Shown: positions 35,796-47,390, counted from the first letter of the stretch. The stretch is DNA of 64,000 nt from Zanthoxylum bungeanum (GCA_019454045.1 SKCR01023801.1:124001-188000), one strand, 5' to 3'. Translations and numbers: made by a program. Notes: generated by a model from the letters alone, not told the origin.

Positions 35796-37769
35796 TGTTG
35801 GATTCTATAATATGTCCCAAGGAAAGATTAAGCATTCATGAAATACAACAAAGAATATATATAAAAGACGAAGTATGGCGGAATCATACTTACAATGCTT
35901 TGTTGATGAAGAAAAACAAACCAAATGGAAGCTCCAAGGTGGATGACTTTCGGCCAAGGAAGACAAGAAGAAGGAAGCTCCAAGCTTTGTGTATTCCTTG
36001 CTCTATGATGGTTTCCCTATCACCTCTTTTGATCCCTTGAAGGTGCTAGCCTTGTATGTTCCAAACAATGACCTTTTCTTCAAGCTTTTGGCAACCAAAA
36101 TGAAGAAGATGAAGACCAAAAACTGCATGCAGTTTTCGGCCAAGTGAGAGAGAGAAGAGAGTTTTTCTTATTTTTGTTCTCATTGATTTTTGATACCAAA
36201 AATCAATTTATATTTATGCCATAATATTTATTAAATAATAATAAATCTATGACACAAGCCATGCAAAGGCTTAGAGTGTCAAACACTCTAATTCCATGCA
36301 TAACATTTGAGTGAATTACACACTATCACCATGCAATGCATCATCAATATAATAATACATATAATGACATGTGTCATGTGGGCCCCACACGTTTCCAAAT
36401 GAAAGTGGGCCCACGTGCACTCACGCGTTCGGGTTCGATATTTCCGAAATACCGAACTTGCGTTGCGACGTTAATTAAATCGAATTTAAATAAATAATCG
36501 CTCCTAGCGAAATTATTATTTACGTCGCTTACGAATTAATTCTAAATTAACTCGTATGCCCGAATTAAAATCTAATTTTAATTTCGCGTCGAAATCGAAT
36601 TTCAATTATTATATCGAATATAATAATTTTACCGATTAATTCCAAATTAATCGTTCTCTCTCTCTAAATAAGGCACTTTATCCGAGATAAAGTTTCTCCG
36701 CAATTAATCCAAGATTAATTAAGTTCGAATCAAATATCATAGGTGAATCTTCAGGAAGCGACCCAAGAGATCTCCGGATATGTTGGCAGTGAATACGGTC
36801 GTCGGATAATCCGAACACGCACGTACCTCGTACTACGTTCTTACCGATTCACAAGACAAGGTTGGCTTCTAGCAAAGCGCCATGCCTACCCAATTCTCCA
36901 GAAATATTCTTATAGGAATATAAGATCTATATCAAGCGTAGTATACCGTAGTATTGCGTACATCGATCCAGTATCGGATGATCACATGCTAGGCCTGGGG
37001 CTGGAGATGTGTCTGCCCCGTACGAAACATATATCGGACATCAAGCAACTAGTCTCTTTAAATCGGACAATCCTGACGTGGTCATATTGTCCCGACGGTT
37101 GCAACCTTTTATAGAGTACTAGTTCTGTGTCCTGCGTGATCATCACCTCCATATGTCTGAAGCGATACTTCCATCTTGACATCACATCCAGTACACTACG
37201 ATTCTCGATAAACCCAGAAGAGGTGTACACAGAACCGGTTAAGGTCCCCAACCACCAAAACCAAAGTTTACCGATTGTCGCAAGTACTAGCGATGTAAGT
37301 CTCAGGTTAAGACCATATACACCTACCCTGATGCGGCCTCCCATAGACACGCAGACATACTACCAATGGGATTCCGCGGGGTCTATCCAGAGCGAAGCTG
37401 TTTTCCGTACCATCGGTAAAACACAACCTCCTATCGCACTTGCATAAGTATCCAATACTAAATATATGAGAACTATGCCGTTGTGCCCTCACAACGTGCA
37501 CAAGCGCAATACTAGTCTATTCCGCATTATCGATGTCCAGTCTCGATAATACTACGACTAGGGATATTTAATGATTAAACCTTTGGGACTGATACTGTCT
37601 CATATCATTCTCAGTCCAGGTACTAATCATATGGACTTTCGCCATTTATAAGTCAAAGTAAATAATATTACAAAACGGCAAAAGGCAATTTCATTATCAC
37701 ATAGTTAATTTTGTACAATAATACAATATCATTTACAAACAGTGACGCTATGGGACATAATGTCTAACA
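35796..37769 (-). mobile_element. Copia-6 3' LTR
   Basis: TGTTGGATTC to ATGTCTAACA, 1974 bp, next to the polypurine tract. The ORFs at 36743-37114 (plus) and 36982-37350 (minus) recur in the other LTR. Confidence 0.93.
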
Positions 37770-37782
37770 ATCTCCCACTTGG
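37770..37782 (-). other. Polypurine tract of Copia-6
   Basis: The minus strand reads GCCAAGTGGGAGA immediately before the 3' LTR; the pol stop codon lies right beside it. Confidence 0.8.
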
Positions 37783-37783
37783 C

Positions 37784-38548
37784 CTATAGCCAGTCACTCA
37801 AGCATCTAATACCCGAACTATGTATGTGTCGTTCAAAAACTTGCTGTAGAACAGCTTTCGTCAGCGGATCTGCAATGTTGTCATCTGATGTGACCTTCTC
37901 GACTTTTACATCGCCACGATGTATAATCTCCCGAATCAGATGATAACGTCGAAGAACATGCTTGGACCGTTGATGAGACCTTGGTTCCTTAGCCTGTGCT
38001 ATAGCCCCGTTATTGTCACAATACAATGGAACGGGCTCAGCTGCTAACGGAACTACTCCTAATCCGATTAGGAACTTTCGGATCCAAACTGCCTCCTTTG
38101 CTGCTTCAGATGCAGCGATGTACTCCGCTTCTGTTGTTGAATCGGCAACAGTATCTTGCTTGGAAGATTTCCAGCTCACTGCTCCGTTATTCAAGCAAAA
38201 AATGTACCCGGATTGCGACTTGTAGTCATCCTTGTCGGTTTGGAAACTTGCATCGGTATACCCAGATACCGCAAGTTCTCCACCTCCATAAATTAAGAAA
38301 GCATCCTTAGTTCGTTTAAGATACTTAAGGATATTCTTAACTGCTATCCAGTGACCTTCACCTGGATCGGCCTGATAGCGACTGCACATGCTCAAAGCAT
38401 ATGAGACATCAGGTCGTGTACATATCATGGCATACATGATCGATCCGACTGCCGAGGCGAACGGTATCCGACTCATGTGGTCTCTCTCTTCCTGAGTCTT
38501 AGGACACATGTCCTTAGACAGAGAGGTACCACGTACCATTGGAACCAT
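37784..38548 (-). pseudogene. Copia-6 pol segment: RT end and RNase H
   Basis: A 254-codon open stretch ending at the natural pol stop. It starts in the RT/RNase H connection (FASAVGSIMYAMICTRPDVS) and carries the RNase H residues: GYTDASFQTD, ADSTTEAEYIA, LYCDNNGA and KHVLRRYHLIREII, then ADPLTKA near the end. All key residues are present, so this domain is intact; only the upstream frameshift at about 38540 separates it from the RT. The real polyprotein enters from the preceding segment, so the first Met is not a true start. Confidence 0.88.
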
Positions 38549-38838
38549 CCCCTCTTGGATTGTTCCATGTTGAATCTCTTCAACACTTTATCAATGTATG
38601 TACTCTGGGAGAGTCCAAGCAGCTTTCTAGATCTATCCCTGTAGATCTTTATTCCAAGAATAAAGGCTGCTTCTCCCAGATCTTTCATGGAGAATTTTAA
38701 TGAAAGCCAAGCTTTCACCGACGTTAGCATGGGAATGTCATTGCCTATAAGCAATACGTCGTCGACATAAAGGACAATAAAAGTAAGTGCTCTCCCACTA
38801 ACCTTCTTGTATACACAAGGGTCATCTGCGTTTTGCAC
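38473..38838 (-). pseudogene. Copia-6 pol segment: RT catalytic box
   Basis: Contains FIVLYVDDVLLIGND, with the YVDD catalytic box at 38758-38769, followed by the thumb region (LKFSMKDLGEAAFILGIKI) and LGLSQSTYIDKVLKRFNM. The last 30 or so codons run into the wrong frame, because a small indel near 38540 moves the true frame to the RNase H segment. Confidence 0.88.
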
Positions 38839-38842
38839 GAAA

Positions 38843-39796
38843 TCATATTTTTATGATCTCATCAAAACGCTGATTCCATGACCGTGATGCTTGCTTCAAT
38901 CCATAAATGGATCGATTTAACTTACAAACCTTGTTTGCAAGTCTAGGTACGATAAAACCGTCAGGCTGTTGCATATAAACATCCTCCAAAAGGTTTCCGT
39001 TAAGGAAAGCGGTTTTAACGTCCATCTGCCATATCTCGAAGTCGAAATATGCAGCTATTGCAAGCATTATCCGAATGGATTTAATCATGGCAACGGGTGA
39101 GAAGGTTTCGTCATAATCAATACCATATTGTTGACGATACCCCTTCGCTACAAGCCTAGCCTTGTACGTTTGTACGTTGCCATCCATGTCGGTCTTCTTC
39201 TTGAAGATCCATCTGCATCCAATAGGCTTTACGCCTTCTGGTGCATCAACCAGTGTCCAAACTTGGTTGGCGTACATGGAATCCATCTCGGACTTCATGG
39301 CTTCTTGCCATAAAGCGGAATCGATATTTTGTATCGCTTCCTCATACGTAGCCGGCTCATTATCCTCAATAAGATTAATATCTATATGAGGTGAGATCAG
39401 GAACCCATACCTCTCAGGTACTGTTCTGACTCTCTCCGACCTACGCGGTCCTTGTGTATGTGAAGTTTGTGGTACAGACTCATCCCGGACGGTCTGTTCT
39501 TGTTCCGTCGTTGATTCATTGCCAGGAACAGTATCACTACGATCTTCATCGAGTTCTACTTTCCTCCCACTTACCACTGCATTTAGGAATTCCTTCTCAA
39601 GGAAAACCGCATGTAGAGCAACAAATACTTTGTTCTCTTGTGGGTGATAGAAGTAATATCCTTTGGTTTCCCTAGGATATCCAACGAAAAGGCATTTATC
39701 AGATTTGGGTTCAAGTTTGGTACCTTCCAAACGTTTAACATATGCCCAGCATCCCCAAATCTTTAGGAAAGAGAACCTGGTTTCCTTCCTGTCCAT
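38843..39796 (-). pseudogene. Copia-6 pol segment: integrase C-terminus and RT fingers/palm
   Basis: A 317-codon open stretch. The first part (FLKIWGCWAYVKRLEGTKLE, KCLFVGYPRETKGYYFYHP) is the copia integrase tail. A variable acidic/basic linker follows (about residues 75-130). The RVT_2-type reverse transcriptase starts at WQEAMKSEMDSMYANQVWTL and continues through IGCRWIFKKK, KARLVAKGYRQ, MDVKTAFLNGNL and IYGLKQASRSWN. The frame is lost just after FDEII, where the YVDD segment takes over. Confidence 0.9.
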
Positions 39797-40158
39797 ATCT
39801 CATATGGAGTCTGTTCAACAGACTTCGACGGTACCTTATTCAAAATAAGTATAGCACTGTTTAATGCGTATCCCCAGAAGGATATTGGTAGCTCAGTGCG
39901 ACTCATCATTGACCTTACCATGTCCAACAAGGTGCGGTTTCTCCGTTCGGACACACCGTTTAATTGCGGTGTTCCAGGAGGAGTCCACTGTGAAAGAATA
40001 CCATATTCTTTCAAGTAATCTTGAAACTCATAACTTAAGTATTCGCCACCACGGTCTGACCGTAATGTCTTAATACTCTTCCCTGTTTGTTTCTCCACTT
40101 CGTGTCGAAACTCTTTGAATTTCTCAAAAGTTTCCGACTTGTGTCTCATAAGATACAC
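39763..40158 (-). pseudogene. Copia-6 pol segment: integrase core
   Basis: Integrase catalytic core, second half: HKSETFEKFKEFRHEVEKQT, the second Asp in TLRSDRGGEY, and the Glu in VSERRNRTLLDMVRSMM, then FWGYALNSAILILNKVPSKS and TPYEIWTGRKP. The first catalytic Asp (HTDVCGP) lies in the preceding segment. A small indel after RKPG shifts the frame to the next segment, which overlaps it. Confidence 0.9.
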
Positions 40159-40190
40159 ATAACCGTAACGAGATGCATCATCTGTAAAGG

Positions 40191-40667
40191 TTACGAAGTA
40201 GTGTGAAATCCACCTCTAGCCTGGCTAGACATGGGCCCGCATACGTCAGTATGAACGAGAGCTAACAGTTCTGTGGCACGTTCACCTTTACCGCTAAAAG
40301 GTGATTTAGGCATTTTGCCTAAAAGACAAGATTCGCAGACGTCATATGAATTGGGATCAAATTCGTCCAAGTACCCACTCTTTGAAAGTGTGGATATGCG
40401 AGTCTTGTTGATGTGTCCTAGACGACAATGCCACATATAAGCTTCATCTTTTAGATTACTCCTTTTGAGCCTTTTGTTTGTCATTTTAGGAGATTCATTT
40501 ATATTCAAAATATAAAGACCGTTATTTGCAACAGCTGTGCAAATTTCTGCATCATTTTTATATAAATAACACCCAGTGTTCCTGAATACAAAAGTGTAAC
40601 CCTGCTGGGTTAACAAGGATACAGATATAATATTCCTAGTTAAACTAGGCACAAAATAACAGTTCAA
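40191..40667 (-). pseudogene. Copia-6 pol segment: protease end, gag-pre-integrase, integrase start
   Basis: Starts after the protease (FVPSLTRNIISVSLLTQQGY) and holds the zinc-binding gag-pre-integrase module WHCRLGHINKTRI...CESCLLGKM. It ends with the beginning of the integrase core, LVHTDVCGPM with the first catalytic Asp. At about 40203, after RGGFH, a two-base gain (or a one-base loss) shifts the frame; the following TFTDDASRYGYV sequence is present in the next frame, so the break is recent and slight. Confidence 0.88.
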
Positions 40668-41737
40668 AAGTTTAAGTTCATGCCCTGAGGGCAGAGTACT
40701 AAAACAAAAGTCCCTACGGCCAAAACAGCAACTGGTGTTCCGTTTCCGACCCGTAGATCCATCTCCCCTGATGCCAGCACCCTGCTATCATGCAGATCCT
40801 GCACATCAGTACAAATATGAGCACCACAACCAGAATCAAAAATCCAATTTTTAAAACTAGAAGTATTCATATTTATCTCAATAACAAACATACCAGAGGC
40901 AATGGCCTTGCCAGCCTTGATATCCTCCCTCTGCACAATGCTCATTCGGCAGTCACGTTTCCAGTGACCCCTCTTGCCGCAGTTGAGGCAGATGTCGCGA
41001 GATTTGTCCTTTGGCTTCCTAGAAGCCACTGTCAACTTGCCTTTACCCTTCTTCTTGAACTTCTTCTTCCTTGCACCTCCAATTGCCTTGGGGCCACCCT
41101 TTGGCGCATGAGAGGTCAATGCAAAATGCGCCTCGCGCTTGCTCCCCTTTAGGAGTTCCCTTTCGGATTCCTTTAAGATAGATAACAGCTCTCCAAGAGT
41201 GTCATCTGTATCCATCAACTTGTAGTTGACTATGATTTGTTTCCAAGTATCAGGAAGTGACTGCAAGATCATATCTATAGTCAGCTCAGCCTCCAAGACT
41301 ATTCCCATATTGGCCAACTCATCAATATCGGCGATCATTTGAGCCCCGTGGGCTTCAACTGATGCGCCGTCTGTCATCCGGGAGCGGAAGAGTTTCCTTA
41401 CTAGCTCGTACCTCTTCATCCGCTTATTGGTGCGGTGAAGATCACGCAATCTTGCCATCATGTTATAGGGATCCAAGTCCCTATTCTGGCGTCTGAAATG
41501 CTGGGTCATTGCAGCTAGCATAACTGACTGAGCTTGGTCACAATCATCACTATGAGTTTTCCATAACTCTAGCTCCAGTGGCTCAGTGGGTTTAGGCGGG
41601 AGAGGTCTCTGAATAGTATACAGTATCCTCTCAGCCCCAAGCACTATCTTGAGGTTCATTTCCCAGTCGGCAAAGTTTGTCCCTTTGAAGACATTATCGC
41701 CCATGATTATGTCGCGGATATTACCTTTGCCAATCAT
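40664..41737 (-). CDS. Copia-6 gag with the start of the protease
   Basis: A 357-codon ORF beginning at the first Met after the leader. It encodes the structural polyprotein that packages the element RNA. Residues from about 18 to 200 match the copia gag core (TNFADWEMNLKIVLGAERI, ELWKTHSDD, MIADIDELANMGI, LQSLPDTWKQIIVNY). A lysine-rich stretch (KKKFKKKGKGK) precedes the nucleocapsid zinc knuckle CLNCGKRGHWKRDC (CX2CX4HX4C, 40949-40990). The aspartic protease motif WIFDSGCGAHI follows. The ORF then terminates by a frameshift near 40680 inside the protease. Gag itself looks intact, so trans-packaging by or of other copies is conceivable. Confidence 0.92.
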   Translation of the reverse strand: MIGKGNIRDIIMGDNVFKGTNFADWEMNLKIVLGAERILYTIQRPLPPKPTEPLELELWKTHSDDCDQAQSVMLAAMTQHFRRQNRDLDPYNMMARLRDLHRTNKRMKRYELVRKLFRSRMTDGASVEAHGAQMIADIDELANMGIVLEAELTIDMILQSLPDTWKQIIVNYKLMDTDDTLGELLSILKESERELLKGSKREAHFALTSHAPKGGPKAIGGARKKKFKKKGKGKLTVASRKPKDKSRDICLNCGKRGHWKRDCRMSIVQREDIKAGKAIASGMFVIEINMNTSSFKNWIFDSGCGAHICTDVQDLHDSRVLASGEMDLRVGNGTPVAVLAVGTFVLVLCPQGMNLNF

Positions 41738-44210
41738 CTTGACAACTATAGTCCAACTATAAAGTCAACGATGTTATGGGTACAGTCAAACTGTTACATA
41801 TAAAAATAACAATATATTAGTCCAACTAATTATTTAAAATATTGACGAAATAATTTTGAAAGACGCGTAAGGCTAATATCTGAATGAAATTGCAAATTCA
41901 ATAATAGCCTCCCACTATTTTCTTCAAGTTTCTAACCCTCTGTAGACAACTCGGGAAATCTAATTTCCTAGTGGGCTAGGATCCCGTTAAATAACACACA
42001 ACCTTGACTTTGGCCAACAAGTTGTATGATATTTAACTAGGTAGATCTCGAAGATCAATTGGATCCCATCCAATTCCTAGATCCGGTAGGTGGACATCCA
42101 AGTCCGAAACATATATCTAATAATATGTCAATGTATCCAATACATTTTCCTAACCATTCCTCTGAATCAACTAAGCCTTGGCTTTGGCAAAACAAACCTA
42201 ATGATTCCAGTTAAGCGGGACCCATTGACAAGGAAAATTTCGTAATCAATGTCGATGGACAAGAAGTGATCTTGACTTTGGCCAACAAATCACAACTTGG
42301 ACAGGACACCGATGTGGAACAAAACTCTCATGATTCAAAAACACATCCTGATTGACAAAGGTCTTGACTTTGGCCAACAAACCAATGCCAATTTCGGATC
42401 TTGAGAAAGAATCATTCAACGGAAGGAAAATCGCTTAATATTGTTTGAGGGATTTTTCGCGTAATTGGCAACCAATTAATTTATCTTTGTTAGGTCTCAT
42501 CATCATACACCCTTAAGCATGCTTCTAAAACATCATAAAGCGCGCGTAAAGTAAATTAATAGTGATATGCGGATGGATATAAAACAACTTGTTCCTAGAA
42601 CAAATCACTCCCTTTCCTCTCCCCGTTAGCACTATTCTACTTCTACCCAATTACATAATACAATAAGAGAAACCTCATTTACATTGAGGGGAATTAGGTG
42701 AGAAGAGAATACAAAGAGATAAAGAGATAAGGCTGGACACGCAGGTCCAATTTATAAATTCCAAATTTACAATAATTTCTAAAATTACCCTTTCCCTTCT
42801 AATATCCATCCGATATACACTATTCATTCATCACATACATATATATTCAAACAAGACATGCTTTTACAACCAATCTAATCCAATTAATTAGTCTTTGTTA
42901 AAGTGATCATCCAATGTTCAAACAACGGTTTGATTTTGCGCGAGTCCAACTCGATTGAGAATAAGTACATAAGGTACGAATTCGCGAATTATATCGAACT
43001 ACTAATTAAATCTAATTTAATTCGTATTCAATACTAATTCAATTATTTAATTCCAAATTAAATGTTTACACTTTTAATGTGCTTTAAAGACTTAGATTCT
43101 AAATCCAATCTATTGGGTCTCAAAGCCCAACTAACATCCAATGTTTAATTTAATTCAAGTCAAATGGGCTTTCAATTGATTTATTAAGGCTTGGGCTTTG
43201 GTCAATGTGGGTCATACCCAATTACCAAGCCCAAATAAGGAATCACCCTTAAGTGCCATAAAACCAATTTCAAGCCCATAAGGCCCAATTAAATTATTAA
43301 AGCCCATTAATTATATTTGGACTTAATGGAGTGATTTAGGCCCAAATTGGATCCAATCCATTTGGCCCAAATCTACTTGGTCCAACCAAGCCCATTATGC
43401 CCAAATACAATATTAAAAGCCCAATTCACCAATTAAGCCCATTAATTAAATTTTAATATTCCAAACATTAAAGTCCAATTAATTAAAGTGTAATACCAAG
43501 ATTAATATATTAAACCAAATATTTCAAAAAACCCATTTAATTTATTAATCATGTATTGTTCAAAATAAATGTCCAACATTAATTTTAACAAAAAATCAAC
43601 TCCTTTACATGTCTTATGTATTCGGCCAAGGTGAGTTTTTGTGTCGATTTGCTTTTCAATCCGATTGAATTACTAATCTACGTTCCGTACACGTTCTAAG
43701 TCATCCAATGATCTTAACACAAAAAATTCCAATCCACTCCAAGTAGCAACACATTCGGCCAAGGCATGAGTTTAGGGGAAAAATCATCCAATGCATTTTT
43801 CATAAAATTGATTCATATAACATCATGTTATATACATGCAAGCATACTTATTAATCAAATTTCACAAGAACATGCTTATATCAATTCTTCATGCCATTCG
43901 GCCAAGGTGAAGATTTTGGGGAAAAATCATCCAATGCATTTTTCATAAAATTGATTCCATGTAATATCATTCTATATACATGCAAGCATACTTATTCATC
44001 AAATTTCACAAGAACATGCTTTTATCAATTTACCACACCCATTCGGCCAAGGTCAAAATTTTGGGGAAAAATCATCCAATGCATTTTTCATAAAATTGAT
44101 TCCATGTAATATCATTCTATATACATGCAAGCATACTCATTCATCAAATTTCACAAGAACATGCTTCAACCAATTTTGTCAAATTTTAACCTAAAGTATT
44201 TCATGCTTAA
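41738..44210 (-). other. Copia-6 untranslated leader
   Basis: A 2.5-kb non-coding leader between primer site and gag. It carries three CTTGACTTTGGCCAACAA motifs (near 42003, 42272, 42363), a block dense in GGCCCAAT/AGCCCA (43090-43490), and a three-copy tandem repeat near the primer site. ORFs in it are short and lie within repeats. Confidence 0.75.
43753..44182. repeat. Tandem repeat of about 144 bp, three copies
   Basis: Units start at ATTCGGCCAAGG at 43753, 43896 and 44041 (periods 143 and 145 bp). Each contains GGGGAAAAATCATCCAATGC and ACATGCAAGCATACTYATT-type sequence and ends near CAAGAACATGCTT. The related Copia-1 and Copia-4 leaders appear to have one copy, so the expansion is specific to Copia-6. 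Confidence 0.92.
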
Positions 44211-44229
44211 CCATGGCTCCATGATACCA
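44211..44229 (-). other. Primer binding site of Copia-6 (tRNA-Met type)
   Basis: The minus strand reads TGGTATCATGGAGCCATGG one base inside the 5' LTR. Compared with the usual TGGTATCAGAGCCATGG it has a small TG insertion. It identifies the right LTR as the 5' LTR. Confidence 0.85.
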
Positions 44230-44230
44230 T

Positions 44231-46205
44231 TGTTGGATTCTATAATATGTCCCAAGGAAAGATTAAGCATCATGAAATACAACAAAGAATATATATAACA
44301 GACGAAGTATGGCGGAATCATACTTACAATGCTTTGTTGATGAAGAAAAACAAACCAAATGGAAGCTCCAAGGTGGATGACTTTCGGCCAAGGAAGACAA
44401 GAAGAAGGAAGCTCCAAGCTTTGTGTATCCTTGCTCTATGATGGTTTCCCTATCACCTCTTTTGATCCCTTGAAGGTGCAGCCTTTATGTTCCAAACAAT
44501 GACCTTTTCTTCAAGCTTTTGGCAACCAAAATGAAGAAGATGAAGACCAAAAACTGCATGCAGTTTTCGGCCAAGTGAGAGAGAGAAGAGAGTTATTTTT
44601 GTTCTCATTGATTTTTGATACCTCATTTAATATAAAAATAAATAATTATGTAAATAACATATTTATGAAATAAAATAATAAATCTATTACACAAGCCATG
44701 CAAAGGCTTAGAGTGTCAAACACTCTAATTCCATGCATAACATTTGAGTGAATTACACACTATCACCATGCAATGCATCATCAATATAATAATACATATA
44801 ATGACATGTGTCATGTGGGCCCCACACGTTTCCAAGAAAGTGGGCCCACGTGCACTCACGCGTTCGGGTTCGATATTTCCGAAATACCGAACTTGCGTTG
44901 CGACGTTAATTAAATCGAATTTAAATAAATAATCGCTCCTAGCGAAATTATTATTTACGTCGCTTACGAATTAATTCTAAATTAACTCGTATGCCCGAAT
45001 TAAAATCTAATTTTAATTTCGCGTCGAAATCGAATTTCAATTATTATATCGAATATAATAATTTTACCGATTAATCCCAAATTAATCGTTCTCTCTCTCT
45101 AAATAAGGCACTTTATCCGAGATAAAGTTTCTCCGCAATTAATCCAAGATTAATTAAGTTCGAATCAAATATCATAGGTGAATCTTCAGGAAGCGACCCA
45201 AGAGATCTCCGGATATGTTGGCAGTGAATACGGTCGTCGGATAATCCGAACACGCACGTACCTCGTACTACGTTCTAACCGATTCACAAGACAAGGTTGG
45301 CTTCTAGCAAAGCGCCATGCCTACCCAATTCTCCAGAAATATTCTTATAGGAATATAAGATCTATATCAAGCGTAGTATACCGTAGTATTGCGTACATCG
45401 ATCCAGTATCGGATGATCACATGCTAGGCCTGGGGCTGGAGATGTGTCTGCCCCGTACGAAACATATATCGGACATCAAGCAACTAGTCTCTTTAAATCG
45501 GACAATCCTGACCTGGTCATATTGTCCCGACGGTTGCAACCTTTTATAGAGTACTAGTTCTGTGTCCTGCGTGATCATCACCTCCATATGTCTGAAGCGA
45601 TACTTCCATCTTGACATCACATCCAGTACACTACGATTCTCGATAAACCCAGAAGAGGTGTACACAGAACCGGTTAAGGTCCCCAACCACCAAAACCAAA
45701 GTTTACCGATTGTCGCAAGTACTAGCGATGTAAGTCTCAGGTTAAGACCATATACACCTACCCTGATGCGGCCTCCCATAGACACGCAGACATACTACCA
45801 ATGGGATTCCGCGGGGTCTATCCAGAGCGAAGCTGTTTTCCGTACCATCGGTAAAACACAACCTCCTATCGCACTTGCATAAGTATCCAATACTTAAATA
45901 TATGAGAACTATGCCGTTGTGCCCTCACAACGTGCACAAGCGCAATACTAGTCTATTCCGCATTATCGATGTCCAGTCTCGATAATACTACGACTAGGGA
46001 TATTTAATGATTAAACCTTGGAGGACTGATATGTCTCATATCATTCTCAGTCCAGGTACTAATCATATGGACTTTCGCCATTTATAACTCAAAGTAAATA
46101 ATATTACAAAACGGCAAAAGGCAATTTCATTATCACATAGTTAATTTTGTACAATAATACAATATCATTTACAAACAGTGACGCTATGGGACATAATGTC
46201 TAACA
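44231..46205 (-). mobile_element. Copia-6 5' LTR
   Basis: TGTTGGATTC to ATGTCTAACA, 1975 bp, near-identical to 35796-37769. Followed by the CATGG duplication. Confidence 0.93.
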
Positions 46206-46210
46206 CATGG
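46206..46210. repeat. Target site duplication of Copia-6, right copy (CATGG)
   Basis: Identical to 35791-35795. Confidence 0.93.
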
Positions 46211-46725
46211 CTCCAATTTAGTAGTCTTATTCTTAAGCACATGTGCTGGACACCCCCATATGCGGAAATATCGTAAACTAGTTTTACGAAAACTCCACAA
46301 CTCTAAGGGAGTATTAGGAACAGACTTAGCTGGAACTACATTGAGGATATGCATTACAATGCATATCCCCAAAACAAACTATGTAGTGAGCTATAAATAA
46401 AAATAGATCTCATCATGTCTAGTAAGGTTCGATTTCTCCTTTCTGCAACACCATTTAATTGTGGTGTTCTAGGTGCTGTGAGCTGGGATACTATCCCATG
46501 CTCAACCAAGAATGATTCGAAATCTCTATCAAGGTATTCTCCTTCATGATCTGATCGTAGAGTTTTGATTGTTTTATCTAACTGGTTCTCAACCTCAGTA
46601 TGATAGTCTTTGAACTTTTCAAAAGTATATGACTTGTGCTGCATTAGGTAATCATACCGATATCCAGAATAATCGTCAATAAATTTGATGAAGTATTCAT
46701 AACCACATTGGGCTCTTACATTCAT
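46211..46725 (-). pseudogene. Copia-5 integrase core remnant
   Basis: Two overlapping frames carry the integrase of Copia-5. The first (46354-46725) has EYFIKFIDDYSGYRYDYLM, the second Asp in TLRSDHEGEY, and the Glu in VAERRNRTLLDMMRSI. The second frame (to 46211) continues with NVVPAKSVPNTPLELW and FRIWGCPAHVLKNKTTKLEP, then is cut by Copia-6. The frame change near 46360 and loss of the upstream part make it a pseudogene. Confidence 0.85.
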
Positions 46726-47390
46726 CGGTCTGTAAACTTTCGATTGTATAAGCTCAAGTGGTTGACTGGCTCTTATACCTCATTCTAAAAAAGATTCGCA
46801 GACTGGTAAAGTTCCGAGCTTTAACTGGTTTAAGGCTCCGTTCTTTATCAACTTATCTATCTGGTCAAGGCTGATATGAACAAGTCTAAGATGCCACAGA
46901 TATGTGTCATCGTGAGAAGTATTTTACCATTTTGTTTTAGGTTTCTCAACCTTAAATATTTCAGTGTTGAGCAGTGACTTATGTGTTAACGATCTTAACA
47001 CATACAAGTTATCTCATAGTTTCCTTAGAATATAGGTAATCCATTTTTGAAATAATAACTATTATTACTCGATAAAATGATAACCATCATGCAATAGTTT
47101 TGAAAAACGAAATCAAATTTCTATGAAAAAATAGGAACAAACACCACTTTATTTAAATTCAAATAACTTTTATTTGAAAAATTGTAAACTGATAACTCCC
47201 ACAGCTTTACTGAAACATCATCCCCTGTCATGGCTCTCATAGTAAAGTTACCTTTAGCAAAGGTCTTTACGTGTATCAAGTTGCTATACCCTTAGCCTTA
47301 CTAGTTTTTCTTTCTCTTCTTTGCAGTTTTGAAAGACTTCGCAACACTTGCCTCTTCACTAGGTTTACAAGGATCCATCAACATGGACTC
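46726..47390 (-). pseudogene. Copia-5 protease/gag-pre-integrase remnant
   Basis: Strongly decayed region between integrase and gag relics. Weak similarity to the gag-pre-integrase module is visible around 46860-46910, where the minus strand gives TYLWHLRLVHISLDQIDKL-like residues, and to the region preceding it at 46960-47000. No usable ORF remains. Confidence 0.55.

Larger units (their letters stand above)
35796..46205 (-). mobile_element. Copia-6, complete minus-strand Ty1/copia element
   Basis: A 10.4-kb element with LTRs of about 1.97 kb (35796-37769 and 44231-46205), a tRNA-Met primer site (44211-44229), a 2.5-kb leader, gag, pol in the order protease-integrase-RT-RNase H, and a polypurine tract. 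It is flanked by CATGG duplications. Domain order and long leader fit an Angela/Tork-like copia lineage, an assignment from memory of the group. The LTRs are nearly identical except for one AT-rich block (near 36200 against 44625). It is inserted in the Copia-5 pol. Confidence 0.93.

Noticed and set aside
40790..41152. 120-codon plus ORF antisense to Copia-6 gag
   Set aside because: Shadow of the gag frame on the opposite strand.
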